A stretch of DNA of 6,388 nt, from NCBI GenBank assembly GCA_030453055.1, contig JAKDLC010000123.1, forward strand, positions 1 to 6,388, given 5' to 3'. The notes below the pieces were generated by a model, which saw only the letters and a program-made list of their open reading frames with translations, ran no database searches and had not been told where the DNA came from. Shown here in pieces: positions 1-4,996 of the stretch. Within the stretch, counting starts at the first letter, position 1. The number at the start of each line of letters is the position of its first letter. Source of the stretch: Nitrosospira sp. (GTDB lineage: Bacteria; Pseudomonadota; Gammaproteobacteria; Burkholderiales; Nitrosomonadaceae). A program made the position numbers and the translations under genes.

Positions 1-49
1 TTTTTTTAACTTTTTCCTTTTCGCAGCAATGACTTACGTTTCTGGATGA

Positions 50-282
50 GAACTATTTAACCTATCGCTGGAAATCCCCGACAACCTGCATTAGTACATC
101 GACTGGGAGCGCATGGCCGCGATCTGGAGATTAACGATATCCTCGCCCTCGAAACCGGATTCGAGGAAGTGCATATTTTCTGGAGGCACCGATTTGCGGC
201 GAATAGGAGCGATAATCTCCGCAATATGTGCGTAGATTATTCATCGGTTGCGAAGCTGGCGAGTGCCGCTGGAGCGCGGTGA
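50..282 (+). pseudogene. ardA: Decayed C-terminal fragment of an ArdA-type antirestriction protein
   Basis: Translation from 50 reads ELFNLSLEIPDNLH, then a TAG stop (92-94), then YIDWERMA. Adding one base next to 118-120 restores ARDLEINDILALETGFEEVHIFW in the next frame (121-183), which runs open to a TGA at 280. The pattern P-x-x-L-x-x-Y-I-D-[YW]-x4-R-D-L-[DE] is the conserved C-terminus of ArdA proteins (for example Orf18 of Tn916). ArdA mimics DNA and blocks type I restriction enzymes, normally early after plasmid or conjugative-element entry. Here only about 45 C-terminal residues can be recognised. The in-frame stop and the frameshift make it non-functional, and bases 1-49 are T-rich and show no convincing ArdA coding. 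The reading frame extends past the usual ArdA end into the 3' end of hipA on the other strand. The family match is from memory of the motif, but the shared residues are specific. Confidence 0.7.
194..224. repeat. Inverted repeat between ardA remnant and hipA
   Basis: TTGCGG (194-199) is mirrored by CCGCAA (219-224). A competing inner pair, GGAG (206-209) and CTCC (217-220), could form a small hairpin. It lies 13 bases beyond the hipA stop codon, where a transcription end is expected, but no T-run follows in the hipA direction. A Rho-independent terminator is therefore not supported, and this is only a weak structural element. Confidence 0.25.
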
Positions 283-1517
283 AAGACGAACGGATTGAGA
301 AAGCGGCGCCGCCAAAGGACGTTGCGCTCGACTTCGCTCAGAGCCGCTTCCTCACAGACGACCGGCCAGTGATCGCGAATGGCGACGAGCTGCTGCTCAA
401 TCAGTTCTTCAGCGGCCTTCCTGTTCATGAGAAAGTGCGAAGCCGCCTCAAGACAGACGGCAAGCTGGCTCATTCGGTTCTCGCCCGTAATCAACATGGC
501 TTGGCCCGCTTCGCCGCCCGTCCGGGCTTGCGGGCAAATGTCATAGGCGGGAGTAAGGCTCAGCGATTGGCCATCCCAGAAGGCTGCGTGATTGCGGGCA
601 TGATCGTCGGTATTGCCGCACAGGATGTTGAACACGAGGCGGCCGAAGAGTTCGCGCAGCGTTTCCGTAGGCAAAGTGAAGCGATGGCGGACGATTTCCG
701 TCAGGGTCTCATAGCTCGCATACCGCGCCATCATTTCATCAAGACCGAACAGCGTCAGGGCGGAAACCATTCCCTTACGCAGCCAGCCTTGTTGGGTGCG
801 TATGCGATCAAAACGCTCAATCAGCAGAACGTCCTTTCCGGCGGCGCGGGTGAGTTCGACATAGGCGGCATTGAGTCCGGCATAAGCGGCGAGCCGCATG
901 GCGACAAACTCCCCCTTGATGACATTGAACACATCGCTTTGCGAAGAAAATTTCGCGATGTATTTTTTGTTCGCGGACTCAATAATGGCTTTTGGACGCG
1001 CACCGCCGATTGAGCTGCCGTGAAACAGGGCTTGATCCAAATCCGGCGTGATGGGGACACCGGATTCGATGCGATCAGCGACGGTGAGGAGTTCTTCAAG
1101 CGTGGCCGTGCCTCCGCCGCGCTGCACGTAATCAGTAGCCGAGCGCTGAAAATCAAGCGCCCCGATGCGGTCCGAGCCGGATTCCAGAAGATAAGTCAGC
1201 TCACCCAGTTGCCCGACATCAATCGGGTCGCCTCTGTAACCGACCTTGCGGTTGACAATGACGCGGCGGCCCCAGGCATCAGGTGCGGCATCACGCAGGC
1301 AACTTGGCATCGAAAAGCCAGCGAGAAGCGGCAGCGTTCCGGCTCGCAGAGGCAATTCCGGTTCGTAGATCGAAAGGGCGTTGCGGCGTTCAAGATAGCT
1401 GCGGCCATAGTTGAAGAGGAGCCGATTGCCCTCTTTGGCAATGCGGCCCGCTACTACGGGCGCGGGTGCGTCCGGGAGCCATATCCAGACAAAGGCTTCA
1501 TCTTCATCAGAAATCAT
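237..1517 (-). CDS. hipA: HipA family serine/threonine kinase toxin
   Basis: This is a 426-residue protein of normal HipA length. HipA kinases phosphorylate translation components (glutamyl-tRNA synthetase in E. coli), stopping growth and causing persistence. The N-terminal part (about 10-110) is the HipA N-terminal subdomain, followed by the kinase core. GSSIGGARPK (167-176) is the glycine-rich segment, with Ser169 in the place of the autophosphorylated Ser150 of E. coli HipA. Lys189 in YIAKF fits the ATP-binding lysine. NTDDHARN (302-309) is the catalytic loop, with Asp304 as the base. LTPAYDIC (321-328) is the DFG-like metal motif, with Asp326. All key residues are present, so an active kinase is expected. 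The start at 1517 lies inside the end of hipB (11-base overlap) and has no clear Shine-Dalgarno sequence, which suggests translation coupled to hipB. The substrate cannot be read from the sequence. Confidence 0.93.
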   Translation of the reverse strand: MISDEDEAFVWIWLPDAPAPVVAGRIAKEGNRLLFNYGRSYLERRNALSIYEPELPLRAGTLPLLAGFSMPSCLRDAAPDAWGRRVIVNRKVGYRGDPIDVGQLGELTYLLESGSDRIGALDFQRSATDYVQRGGGTATLEELLTVADRIESGVPITPDLDQALFHGSSIGGARPKAIIESANKKYIAKFSSQSDVFNVIKGEFVAMRLAAYAGLNAAYVELTRAAGKDVLLIERFDRIRTQQGWLRKGMVSALTLFGLDEMMARYASYETLTEIVRHRFTLPTETLRELFGRLVFNILCGNTDDHARNHAAFWDGQSLSLTPAYDICPQARTGGEAGQAMLITGENRMSQLAVCLEAASHFLMNRKAAEELIEQQLVAIRDHWPVVCEEAALSEVERNVLWRRRFLNPFVFHRAPAALASFATDE

Positions 1518-1845
1518 CTTTCACGGTCTTTCTGGATATACGGGCCGACTGCGGCAGGAGCGCAAGGGTTTTCTGATTGGAGGCGATACTGGCCGTCAGC
1601 GTGTTCTGATCAGCGTCGAACAGCGTGACGCCGACTATCGCAGCGACCTCAAAGACAGCGCCGACTGTGCAGCCGGGGTCTCCCCGTTCAATCCTTTGAA
1701 GGAGTCCGCGCGACACATCGGCGCGTTCGGCCAGCTCGGCGAGCGTCAGTTTGCGCTCGATGCGCCGAAGGCGGATCAACTGCCCCAGCAGCACAACGGC
1801 GTCCCGGCTGTAACGAGAATAGGTGCGTGTCGCTGGCTTGGGCAT
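1507..1845 (-). CDS. hipB: HipB-like XRE-family antitoxin and repressor
   Basis: This is a 112-residue protein encoded directly before hipA and overlapping it by 11 bases, the standard antitoxin-first order. Residues about 16-75 form a Cro/C1-type helix-turn-helix: LTLAELAERADVS is the first helix-turn, and RGLLQRIERGDP carries the recognition helix and the typical ERG turn. The C-terminal tail ends in a basic stretch followed by KDDF, a type of ending often seen in HipB partners of this HipA class. HipB proteins bind HipA to neutralise it and bind operators upstream to repress the operon. The ATG at 1845 is chosen because AAAGGAG lies five bases upstream (plus-strand 1851-1857). An inverted repeat just upstream is a plausible binding site. 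It is slightly longer than E. coli HipB (88 aa) owing to extensions at both ends. Confidence 0.9.
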   Translation of the reverse strand: MPKPATRTYSRYSRDAVVLLGQLIRLRRIERKLTLAELAERADVSRGLLQRIERGDPGCTVGAVFEVAAIVGVTLFDADQNTLTASIASNQKTLALLPQSARISRKTVKDDF

Positions 1846-1850
1846 CCGAA

Positions 1851-1857
1851 CTCCTTT
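1851..1857 (-). promoter_or_regulatory. Ribosome-binding site of hipB
   Basis: AAAGGAG on the minus strand, five bases before the ATG at 1845, is a near-perfect Shine-Dalgarno sequence and fixes the hipB start. By contrast hipA has none. Confidence 0.75.
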
Positions 1858-1859
1858 GG

Positions 1860-1902
1860 TCTATAAATGATGCGTGTCATAGCTTACAGACCTGTTTATA
1901 GA
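1860..1902. promoter_or_regulatory. Inverted-repeat operator candidate for hipBA
   Basis: TCTATAAA (1860-1867) and TTTATAGA (1895-1902) form a perfect 8-base inverted repeat, with centres 35 bases apart, immediately upstream of the hipB ribosome-binding site. HipB-type repressors bind paired inverted half-sites in the operon promoter, so this is the natural candidate. A TATGAT box on the minus strand (1902-1907) abuts the distal arm and could be the -10 element. The best -35-like hexamer, TGGACA (1928-1933), is 20 bases away, which is too far for a good promoter, so the promoter itself stays uncertain. Confidence 0.45.
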
Positions 1903-2012
1903 TCATAGTGCCGGAAAGAGATCGGATTGTCCAGAAATAATCCATAAAACGACCGCAAAGCAGTTTTGAGGGAGTGTAATATTTCGTTTTTTCGAACGCG
2001 CCGTTTGCGAAC

Positions 2013-2028
2013 GACCCGCTGATGGGTC
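2013..2028. terminator. Small hairpin downstream of fic (weak terminator candidate)
   Basis: GACCC (2013-2017) and GGGTC (2024-2028) form a 5-bp stem with a six-base loop, 40 bases past the fic stop. No T-run follows directly on the minus strand, so an intrinsic terminator is only a guess. The remaining sequence between hipB and fic (1903-2067) shows no gene I can support. Confidence 0.25.
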
Positions 2029-2067
2029 AGTACCGCCTTGCTGCCTTGATGGGCGTCAGAACTTCGG

Positions 2068-3639
2068 TTATCCGGCGTCTCTATCTCCTGAGATATGTGG
2101 TACCGGTTCCCCCTTGAGTGCTGATTCAACTAGGCGGGCGAGGAAATCAGCGAAGGGCACGATGTTTTGATCCACGCTCGCGTGTTCGAGCGCTGCCATA
2201 TAGGCATGGCGCGCCTCGACCGGGATAACTGTCCATGGATAGCCGCCCGCCGCCAGCATCACATTCATCAGGAACCTGCCCATGCGTCCGTTGCCATCCA
2301 TGTAGGGATGGATATAGACGAACACAAAATGGCCGAGCACGACGCGCACGGCAGGCTCCGCTTCTTCGCGCAGCAGTTCGAACAAGGCTGGCATGAGGTC
2401 GCGCACCGCTTCTCCGTTGGAAGGGATATGCATCGAGCGCCGGATGTAGACCCGGTCATTACGGTATCCGGCGAGGTCAGCCGGCCGTAGCAGGCCCGCT
2501 GTCACGCTGGGCGCGAACAGCTCCCGATGCCAGGTGCGATGCGCTTCATCGGCGACCGCTCCCGCGTTTCCTCCAGCCAGCACCTTTTGCACGCTTTCCA
2601 GCACAGCCTGGAAGGCCTGCCAGTATCCGCGCGCGGCCAGGGCGTTGCGCTGGTTTCTGTCGTCTTCATTAACGTCCGGGTTCCAATTGCCAGCGCGGAC
2701 CCGCTCGATCAATTCGCGGTTTACGCGGTAGCCTTCGATCGAGAGCGAGTGATACGCGTCGTTGACGTAGACATCCCCGACGCGCTTCAAATACGCCTGA
2801 ACGTCGCGCGGTAGTCCCGGTGCTTTAGGAAAACGCGCGATCACCGGCTCGCGCATCGCCTGCCACATCAGGCGGACGCGGTTGACATAGGGTGAAGTCT
2901 CGCGGGCGCCGAGGAGCATCGGGGCCAAAGCTTCGAACGGATCGTTCTCGCGCACGTCGTAACCGGCCGCGCGCATGGTTGCGACAATTTCATCCGCTAC
3001 GCGGGCGCGCCCAATGTTACGGAAAGCCCCGGCGAGGCGGCCGGCTATTGTGCTGTGACCGCCCTCCAGCAGGCGGGGGAGAATGTCGGACGCATCACGC
3101 ATCATTGCCAGCGCGGCGCGCGCATCTGACGGGTTTTGGGTGTAGAAGCGGACTGAGCAGGCAACGAGCGCTGCCGGGAGCGCGAACAGGCGCAGGCCCT
3201 CCAGCTCCTTCACATCCTGCGCCTCGGGAACGGAGGCCCGAACATCGAGCAACGATGTGCCGTGCAGAAGCCGCGTTACATTGTTGCGTGCGTTTCTTTC
3301 CACGCGTACAAGAAGCTGGCGGGGTACGTCCCAGTTACCTGCATGGAGCAACACGGATTGCTCCGGCGCCAGGGACCAAACGTTGCCGAAACGTTCGTGT
3401 AGATAGGCGGCGCAAAACGCCCAATACGAGGCGTACCAGGCCGTGCTTTCTCCGGCCATCTCGTCCGGGCGGGAAGGGATGTACCAGCCCTTCATGACTT
3501 CTTGCAGGAAGCCGCCCCTCAGGAGCCGTTCCCGATGGGTGCGGGTAAGGTCGACCGAGCGTATGGCGACGATGTCATGATCCTGCAGGGCGTGGAGCGC
3601 TTCCAGGGATTGCGCGAGTTTTTCAGACGGCGTAGCCAT
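2068..3639 (-). CDS. Fic-domain AMP-transferase with N-terminal winged-helix (AbiEi-like) region
   Basis: This 523-residue protein is made of several parts. Fic enzymes transfer AMP (sometimes another nucleotide) from ATP onto hydroxyl side chains of target proteins. The core motif HPYMDGNGRMGR (444-455) is intact: His444 is catalytic, Asp448 binds the metal and Asn450, Arg452 and Arg455 bind phosphate. SLSIEG (298-303) matches the inhibitory motif [S/T]xxxE[G/N], with Glu302 blocking ATP. Its position before the core makes this a class II, self-inhibited Fic protein. Residues around 391-407 (GYRNDRVYIRR) fit the target-docking flap. The N-terminal stretch (about 10-58), with RERLLRGGFLQEVMKGWYIP, resembles the winged-helix region of AbiEi-type antitoxins. 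The middle (about 60-230) is helical and unassigned. The start at 3639 has only a weak GAG-type ribosome site, but a good promoter lies upstream. The target protein is unknown. Confidence 0.9.
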   Translation of the reverse strand: MATPSEKLAQSLEALHALQDHDIVAIRSVDLTRTHRERLLRGGFLQEVMKGWYIPSRPDEMAGESTAWYASYWAFCAAYLHERFGNVWSLAPEQSVLLHAGNWDVPRQLLVRVERNARNNVTRLLHGTSLLDVRASVPEAQDVKELEGLRLFALPAALVACSVRFYTQNPSDARAALAMMRDASDILPRLLEGGHSTIAGRLAGAFRNIGRARVADEIVATMRAAGYDVRENDPFEALAPMLLGARETSPYVNRVRLMWQAMREPVIARFPKAPGLPRDVQAYLKRVGDVYVNDAYHSLSIEGYRVNRELIERVRAGNWNPDVNEDDRNQRNALAARGYWQAFQAVLESVQKVLAGGNAGAVADEAHRTWHRELFAPSVTAGLLRPADLAGYRNDRVYIRRSMHIPSNGEAVRDLMPALFELLREEAEPAVRVVLGHFVFVYIHPYMDGNGRMGRFLMNVMLAAGGYPWTVIPVEARHAYMAALEHASVDQNIVPFADFLARLVESALKGEPVPHISGDRDAG

Positions 3640-3695
3640 GCTCTCAGGTTTTCTGTCGCTTCTTGTGCTGTGCTTACATTCGCTTTTTGTGTTGT

Positions 3696-3724
3696 ATCAT
3701 AACCCGCTTTTCCGGCTATATCAA
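3696..3724 (-). promoter_or_regulatory. Sigma-70 promoter of the fic gene
   Basis: On the minus strand TTGATA (3719-3724) and TATGAT (3696-3701) are separated by exactly 17 bases, and each matches the consensus at five of six positions. Transcription would start near 3689, about 50 bases before the fic start codon. Confidence 0.6.
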
Positions 3725-3771
3725 GAGTCGCTTATGGTAAAACAGGAGCAAAAGTCACACGCGGAATAATA

Positions 3772-3794
3772 TTGACGATTGACGTATAGCGTCA
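3772..3794 (+). promoter_or_regulatory. Former higBA promoter/operator region
   Basis: Two TTGACG boxes (3772-3777 and 3779-3784) are in near-tandem arrangement and are good -35 candidates. The second overlaps the inverted repeat TGACG-TATAG-CGTCA (3780-3794), a plausible HigA-type operator. A clear -10 box is not visible at the right distance, since the sequence at 3795-3808 is only weakly similar. AGGG (3804-3807) then serves as ribosome site for the ATG at 3814. This is the type of control region expected for a higBA operon and seems to have outlived the operon's collapse. Confidence 0.4.
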
Positions 3795-3813
3795 GCCTGT
3801 GCTAGGGTTAAAA

Positions 3814-4029
3814 ATGATAAAGTGCTTTAAATGCCGGAAAACAGAGCGCCTCTTTGAAGGCGATTTGACAGCAGATACAGCGCTACGGTTAGGACGGTTC
3901 TTCGGCACCAGTCTGGAACTGTGGTTGAACCTGCAAAAAACCTATGAGCTTGATAAGGCGAGAACAGAACTGGGTATGAAAATCCAGAAAATCAATCCGT
4001 GGAAACCACACGAAGAAGTATATCTATAA
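3814..4029 (+). pseudogene. higB-higA deletion fusion (remnant toxin-antitoxin locus)
   Basis: The 71-residue product from ATG 3814 starts MIKCFKCRKTERLFEGD, which matches the first residues of HigB toxins (MIKSF-x3-ET-x-LF type). It then changes abruptly to LTADTALRLGRFFGTS and LWLNLQKTYEL, the signature C-terminal half of HigA antitoxins. In intact loci these parts are separated by most of higB (about 75 codons), the short intergenic gap and the first 40 or so codons of higA. An in-frame deletion near 3860-3866 must therefore have joined them. The catalytic RelE-fold residues of HigB and the first DNA-binding helices of HigA are both missing, so neither toxin nor repressor activity is expected. 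An in-frame GTG at 3799 is a possible but less likely start, since AGGG precedes the ATG at a good distance. The frame has remained open, so a small protein may still be made. Confidence 0.75.
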
Positions 4030-4033
4030 CGCC

Positions 4034-4534
4034 ATGATCCGTAACCCCATTGATGTCTCCGCCCGTGTCAGCCCCAATCTGTCGGCACTGATCGAAAGCC
4101 GGGTAAACGATCCGGATGCCGAGCAACCCATCACCCTCGTTACGGTGCGCGACTTTATCGCCGGCTTGCTACCTCCGGCATTCGACGAGACGGAGCAGCT
4201 ACACCACTTTGATATCGACGCATCGTTGCTTGACGAACTCGATGCACTGATCGATGAGTATGGTGAAACCGCTCTCGCCATCGACTTTGCGCAGAACACC
4301 GCCAGCGAATCGCTTTCCAGGGTGATCGATGCGGTGATGAATGACGAGAACCGGGAGAACCCGCCCACTCTCGAAACGATAAAAGAAGCCATTGCGTCGG
4401 GCCTGACTGCCAGGCTGGTGGGAGATGGGGTGTTGGAGGATGACGAAGACGATGCCCTGTTTGTGGAAATCGACGCGCTGATCAGACGCTATGGCGCCGA
4501 CTCGTTAGCAGAGGAATTTTTACGTTACGAGTAG
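4034..4534 (+). CDS. Unrecognised acidic protein with two tandem ~75-residue repeats
   Basis: I do not recognise this 166-residue protein. It is very acidic: I count 38 Asp/Glu against 11 Lys/Arg, with the run EDDEDD at 135-140. It has no signal peptide, no membrane segment and no cysteine. It consists of two copies of one unit, 13-87 and 91-166. Matching blocks are SPNLSALI with SESLSRVI, PITLVTVRD with PPTLETIKE, and LDALIDEYGETALAIDF with IDALIRRYGADSLAEEF, at a constant offset of 77-78 residues. Each unit looks mostly helical. It starts four bases after the higBA fusion stop. No Shine-Dalgarno sequence precedes its ATG, so translation probably depends on ribosomes finishing the upstream frame. 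Both units and the open frame are intact, so it is likely a real gene that was third in the old higBA operon. Its function is unknown, and DNA mimicry is only a thought prompted by its charge. Confidence 0.75.
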   Translation: MIRNPIDVSARVSPNLSALIESRVNDPDAEQPITLVTVRDFIAGLLPPAFDETEQLHHFDIDASLLDELDALIDEYGETALAIDFAQNTASESLSRVIDAVMNDENRENPPTLETIKEAIASGLTARLVGDGVLEDDEDDALFVEIDALIRRYGADSLAEEFLRYE

Positions 4535-4559
4535 CCAGGGTAACGCTCCCGTCCCATGT

Positions 4560-4584
4560 TCAGACGGTAATGGAAAATAAAGCA
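4560..4584 (+). repeat. Possible inner part of a Tn3-family (Tn21-like) terminal inverted repeat
   Basis: GGAAAATAAAGCAC (4572-4585), preceded by TCAGA (4560-4564), matches the inner portion of the Tn21 terminal repeat as I remember it. There TCAGA is followed by four rather than seven bases before the same 14-base block. No transposase or second end is visible in the window. It could be a relic of a transposon end or chance. Confidence 0.25.
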
Positions 4585-4619
4585 CATCGGGCGCACTTTC
4601 AGTAAAAAACAAGAGACCA

Positions 4620-4847
4620 TCAGCCCGATTTCTTCATTCCCTGACCGTGCAAACTGACAAAGAACGGGACCACCGGGGTGACAAAGGCCGAAATCCAGCG
4701 TCCCGGTGTCATGGTTTCTCCCAGAAAGAATGGAATTCCCTGATTTATAGCGGTCAGGCAAGACCCTACTACAATGGCCACGCAAAATGCCACGAATCGC
4801 GAATTTCGATCCGTAATGGCGCACTCAATGGCGCGTAGATGTCGCAT
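4620..4847 (-). CDS. NrtS-like small nitrate/nitrite transporter subunit
   Basis: This is a 75-residue membrane protein with two predicted transmembrane helices: about 18-34 (FVAFCVAIVVGSCLTAI) and about 50-66 (RWISAFVTPVVPFFVSL), joined by a loop starting NQG. The pattern VAIVVG-x4-INQG ... W-x5-TPVVPFFVS matches the NrtS family, short inner-membrane proteins linked to nitrate/nitrite uptake. The reading frame is open up to 4946, but the start at 4847 (or the adjacent ATG at 4850) is chosen because AAGGAG lies six (or three) bases upstream. The longer version would add 33 residues unlike the family and would begin inside the -35 box. It has its own promoter, and it also lies downstream of the DraG-like gene on the same strand, so some read-through is possible. 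Identification is by pattern only, and transport specificity is not shown by the sequence. Confidence 0.7.
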   Translation of the reverse strand: MRHLRAIECAITDRNSRFVAFCVAIVVGSCLTAINQGIPFFLGETMTPGRWISAFVTPVVPFFVSLHGQGMKKSG

Positions 4848-4853
4848 CATCCT

Positions 4854-4859
4854 CTCCTT
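4854..4859 (-). promoter_or_regulatory. Ribosome-binding site deciding the nrtS-like start
   Basis: AAGGAG on the minus strand precedes the double ATG (4850 and 4847) by three and six bases. This favours the second ATG and rules against the upstream in-frame starts. Confidence 0.65.
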
Positions 4860-4917
4860 CACAGGTAAACCCAAATCCGCACATCGTTGGAATCGGTGGT
4901 AACAATGCTCAGAAAAT

Positions 4918-4946
4918 ATTTTCATGCGATCGGACTGAACTGTCAA
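4918..4946 (-). promoter_or_regulatory. Sigma-70 promoter candidate of the nrtS-like gene
   Basis: A perfect TTGACA -35 box (4941-4946, minus strand) is followed after 17 bases by GAAAAT (4918-4923), four of six matches to the -10 consensus. This gives a leader of about 60 bases before the nrtS-like start. Confidence 0.5.
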
Positions 4947-4973
4947 TATTCGAAACTGGCGAAATTACAATCC

Positions 4974-4996
4974 ACCAAGTACTTACCAAGTACTTA
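4974..4996. repeat. Tandem 11-bp repeat carrying two AAGTACTT palindromes
   Basis: ACCAAGTACTT occurs twice without a gap (4974-4984 and 4985-4995). Each copy contains the perfect 8-bp palindrome AAGTACTT, giving two dyad sites spaced 11 bp (about one helical turn) apart. The second copy overlaps the TAA stop of the DraG-like gene. The pair lies about 28 bp upstream of the -35 box of the nrtS-like gene, where an activator or repressor could bind. Confidence 0.6.

Noticed and set aside
1..49. T-rich start of the window as a terminator or further ardA coding
   Set aside because: No hairpin precedes the T-runs and no frame gives a convincing ArdA continuation, so nothing is supported here.
228..1013. 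261-codon plus-strand open frame opposite hipA
   Set aside because: It is the antisense shadow of hipA, with no recognisable domain and no ribosome site.
1980..2022. Possible second Tn3-type end (minus strand GGGTCGTTCGCAAACGG)
   Set aside because: Only a loose resemblance beginning with GGGTCG. It does not match the candidate at 4560 and would be oriented wrongly to form one element with it.
1896..2129. 77-codon minus-strand frame between fic and hipB
   Set aside because: It starts inside the fic coding end in another frame, is rich in basic residues, has no ribosome site and runs into the hipBA operator.
2892..3497. 201-codon plus-strand open frame opposite fic
   Set aside because: It is rich in Arg, Pro and Gly as expected for the antisense of a GC-rich gene, and the minus strand encodes a clear Fic protein with all its motifs.
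4525..4824. 99-codon minus-strand frame overlapping the nrtS-like gene
   Set aside because: It is an alternative frame of the nrtS-like gene. The competing frame has the two membrane helices, the ribosome site and the promoter.
4848..4946. N-terminal extension of the nrtS-like protein to 108 residues
   Set aside because: The first codon would fall in the TTGACA box and the added residues are not family-like. AAGGAG points to the inner start.
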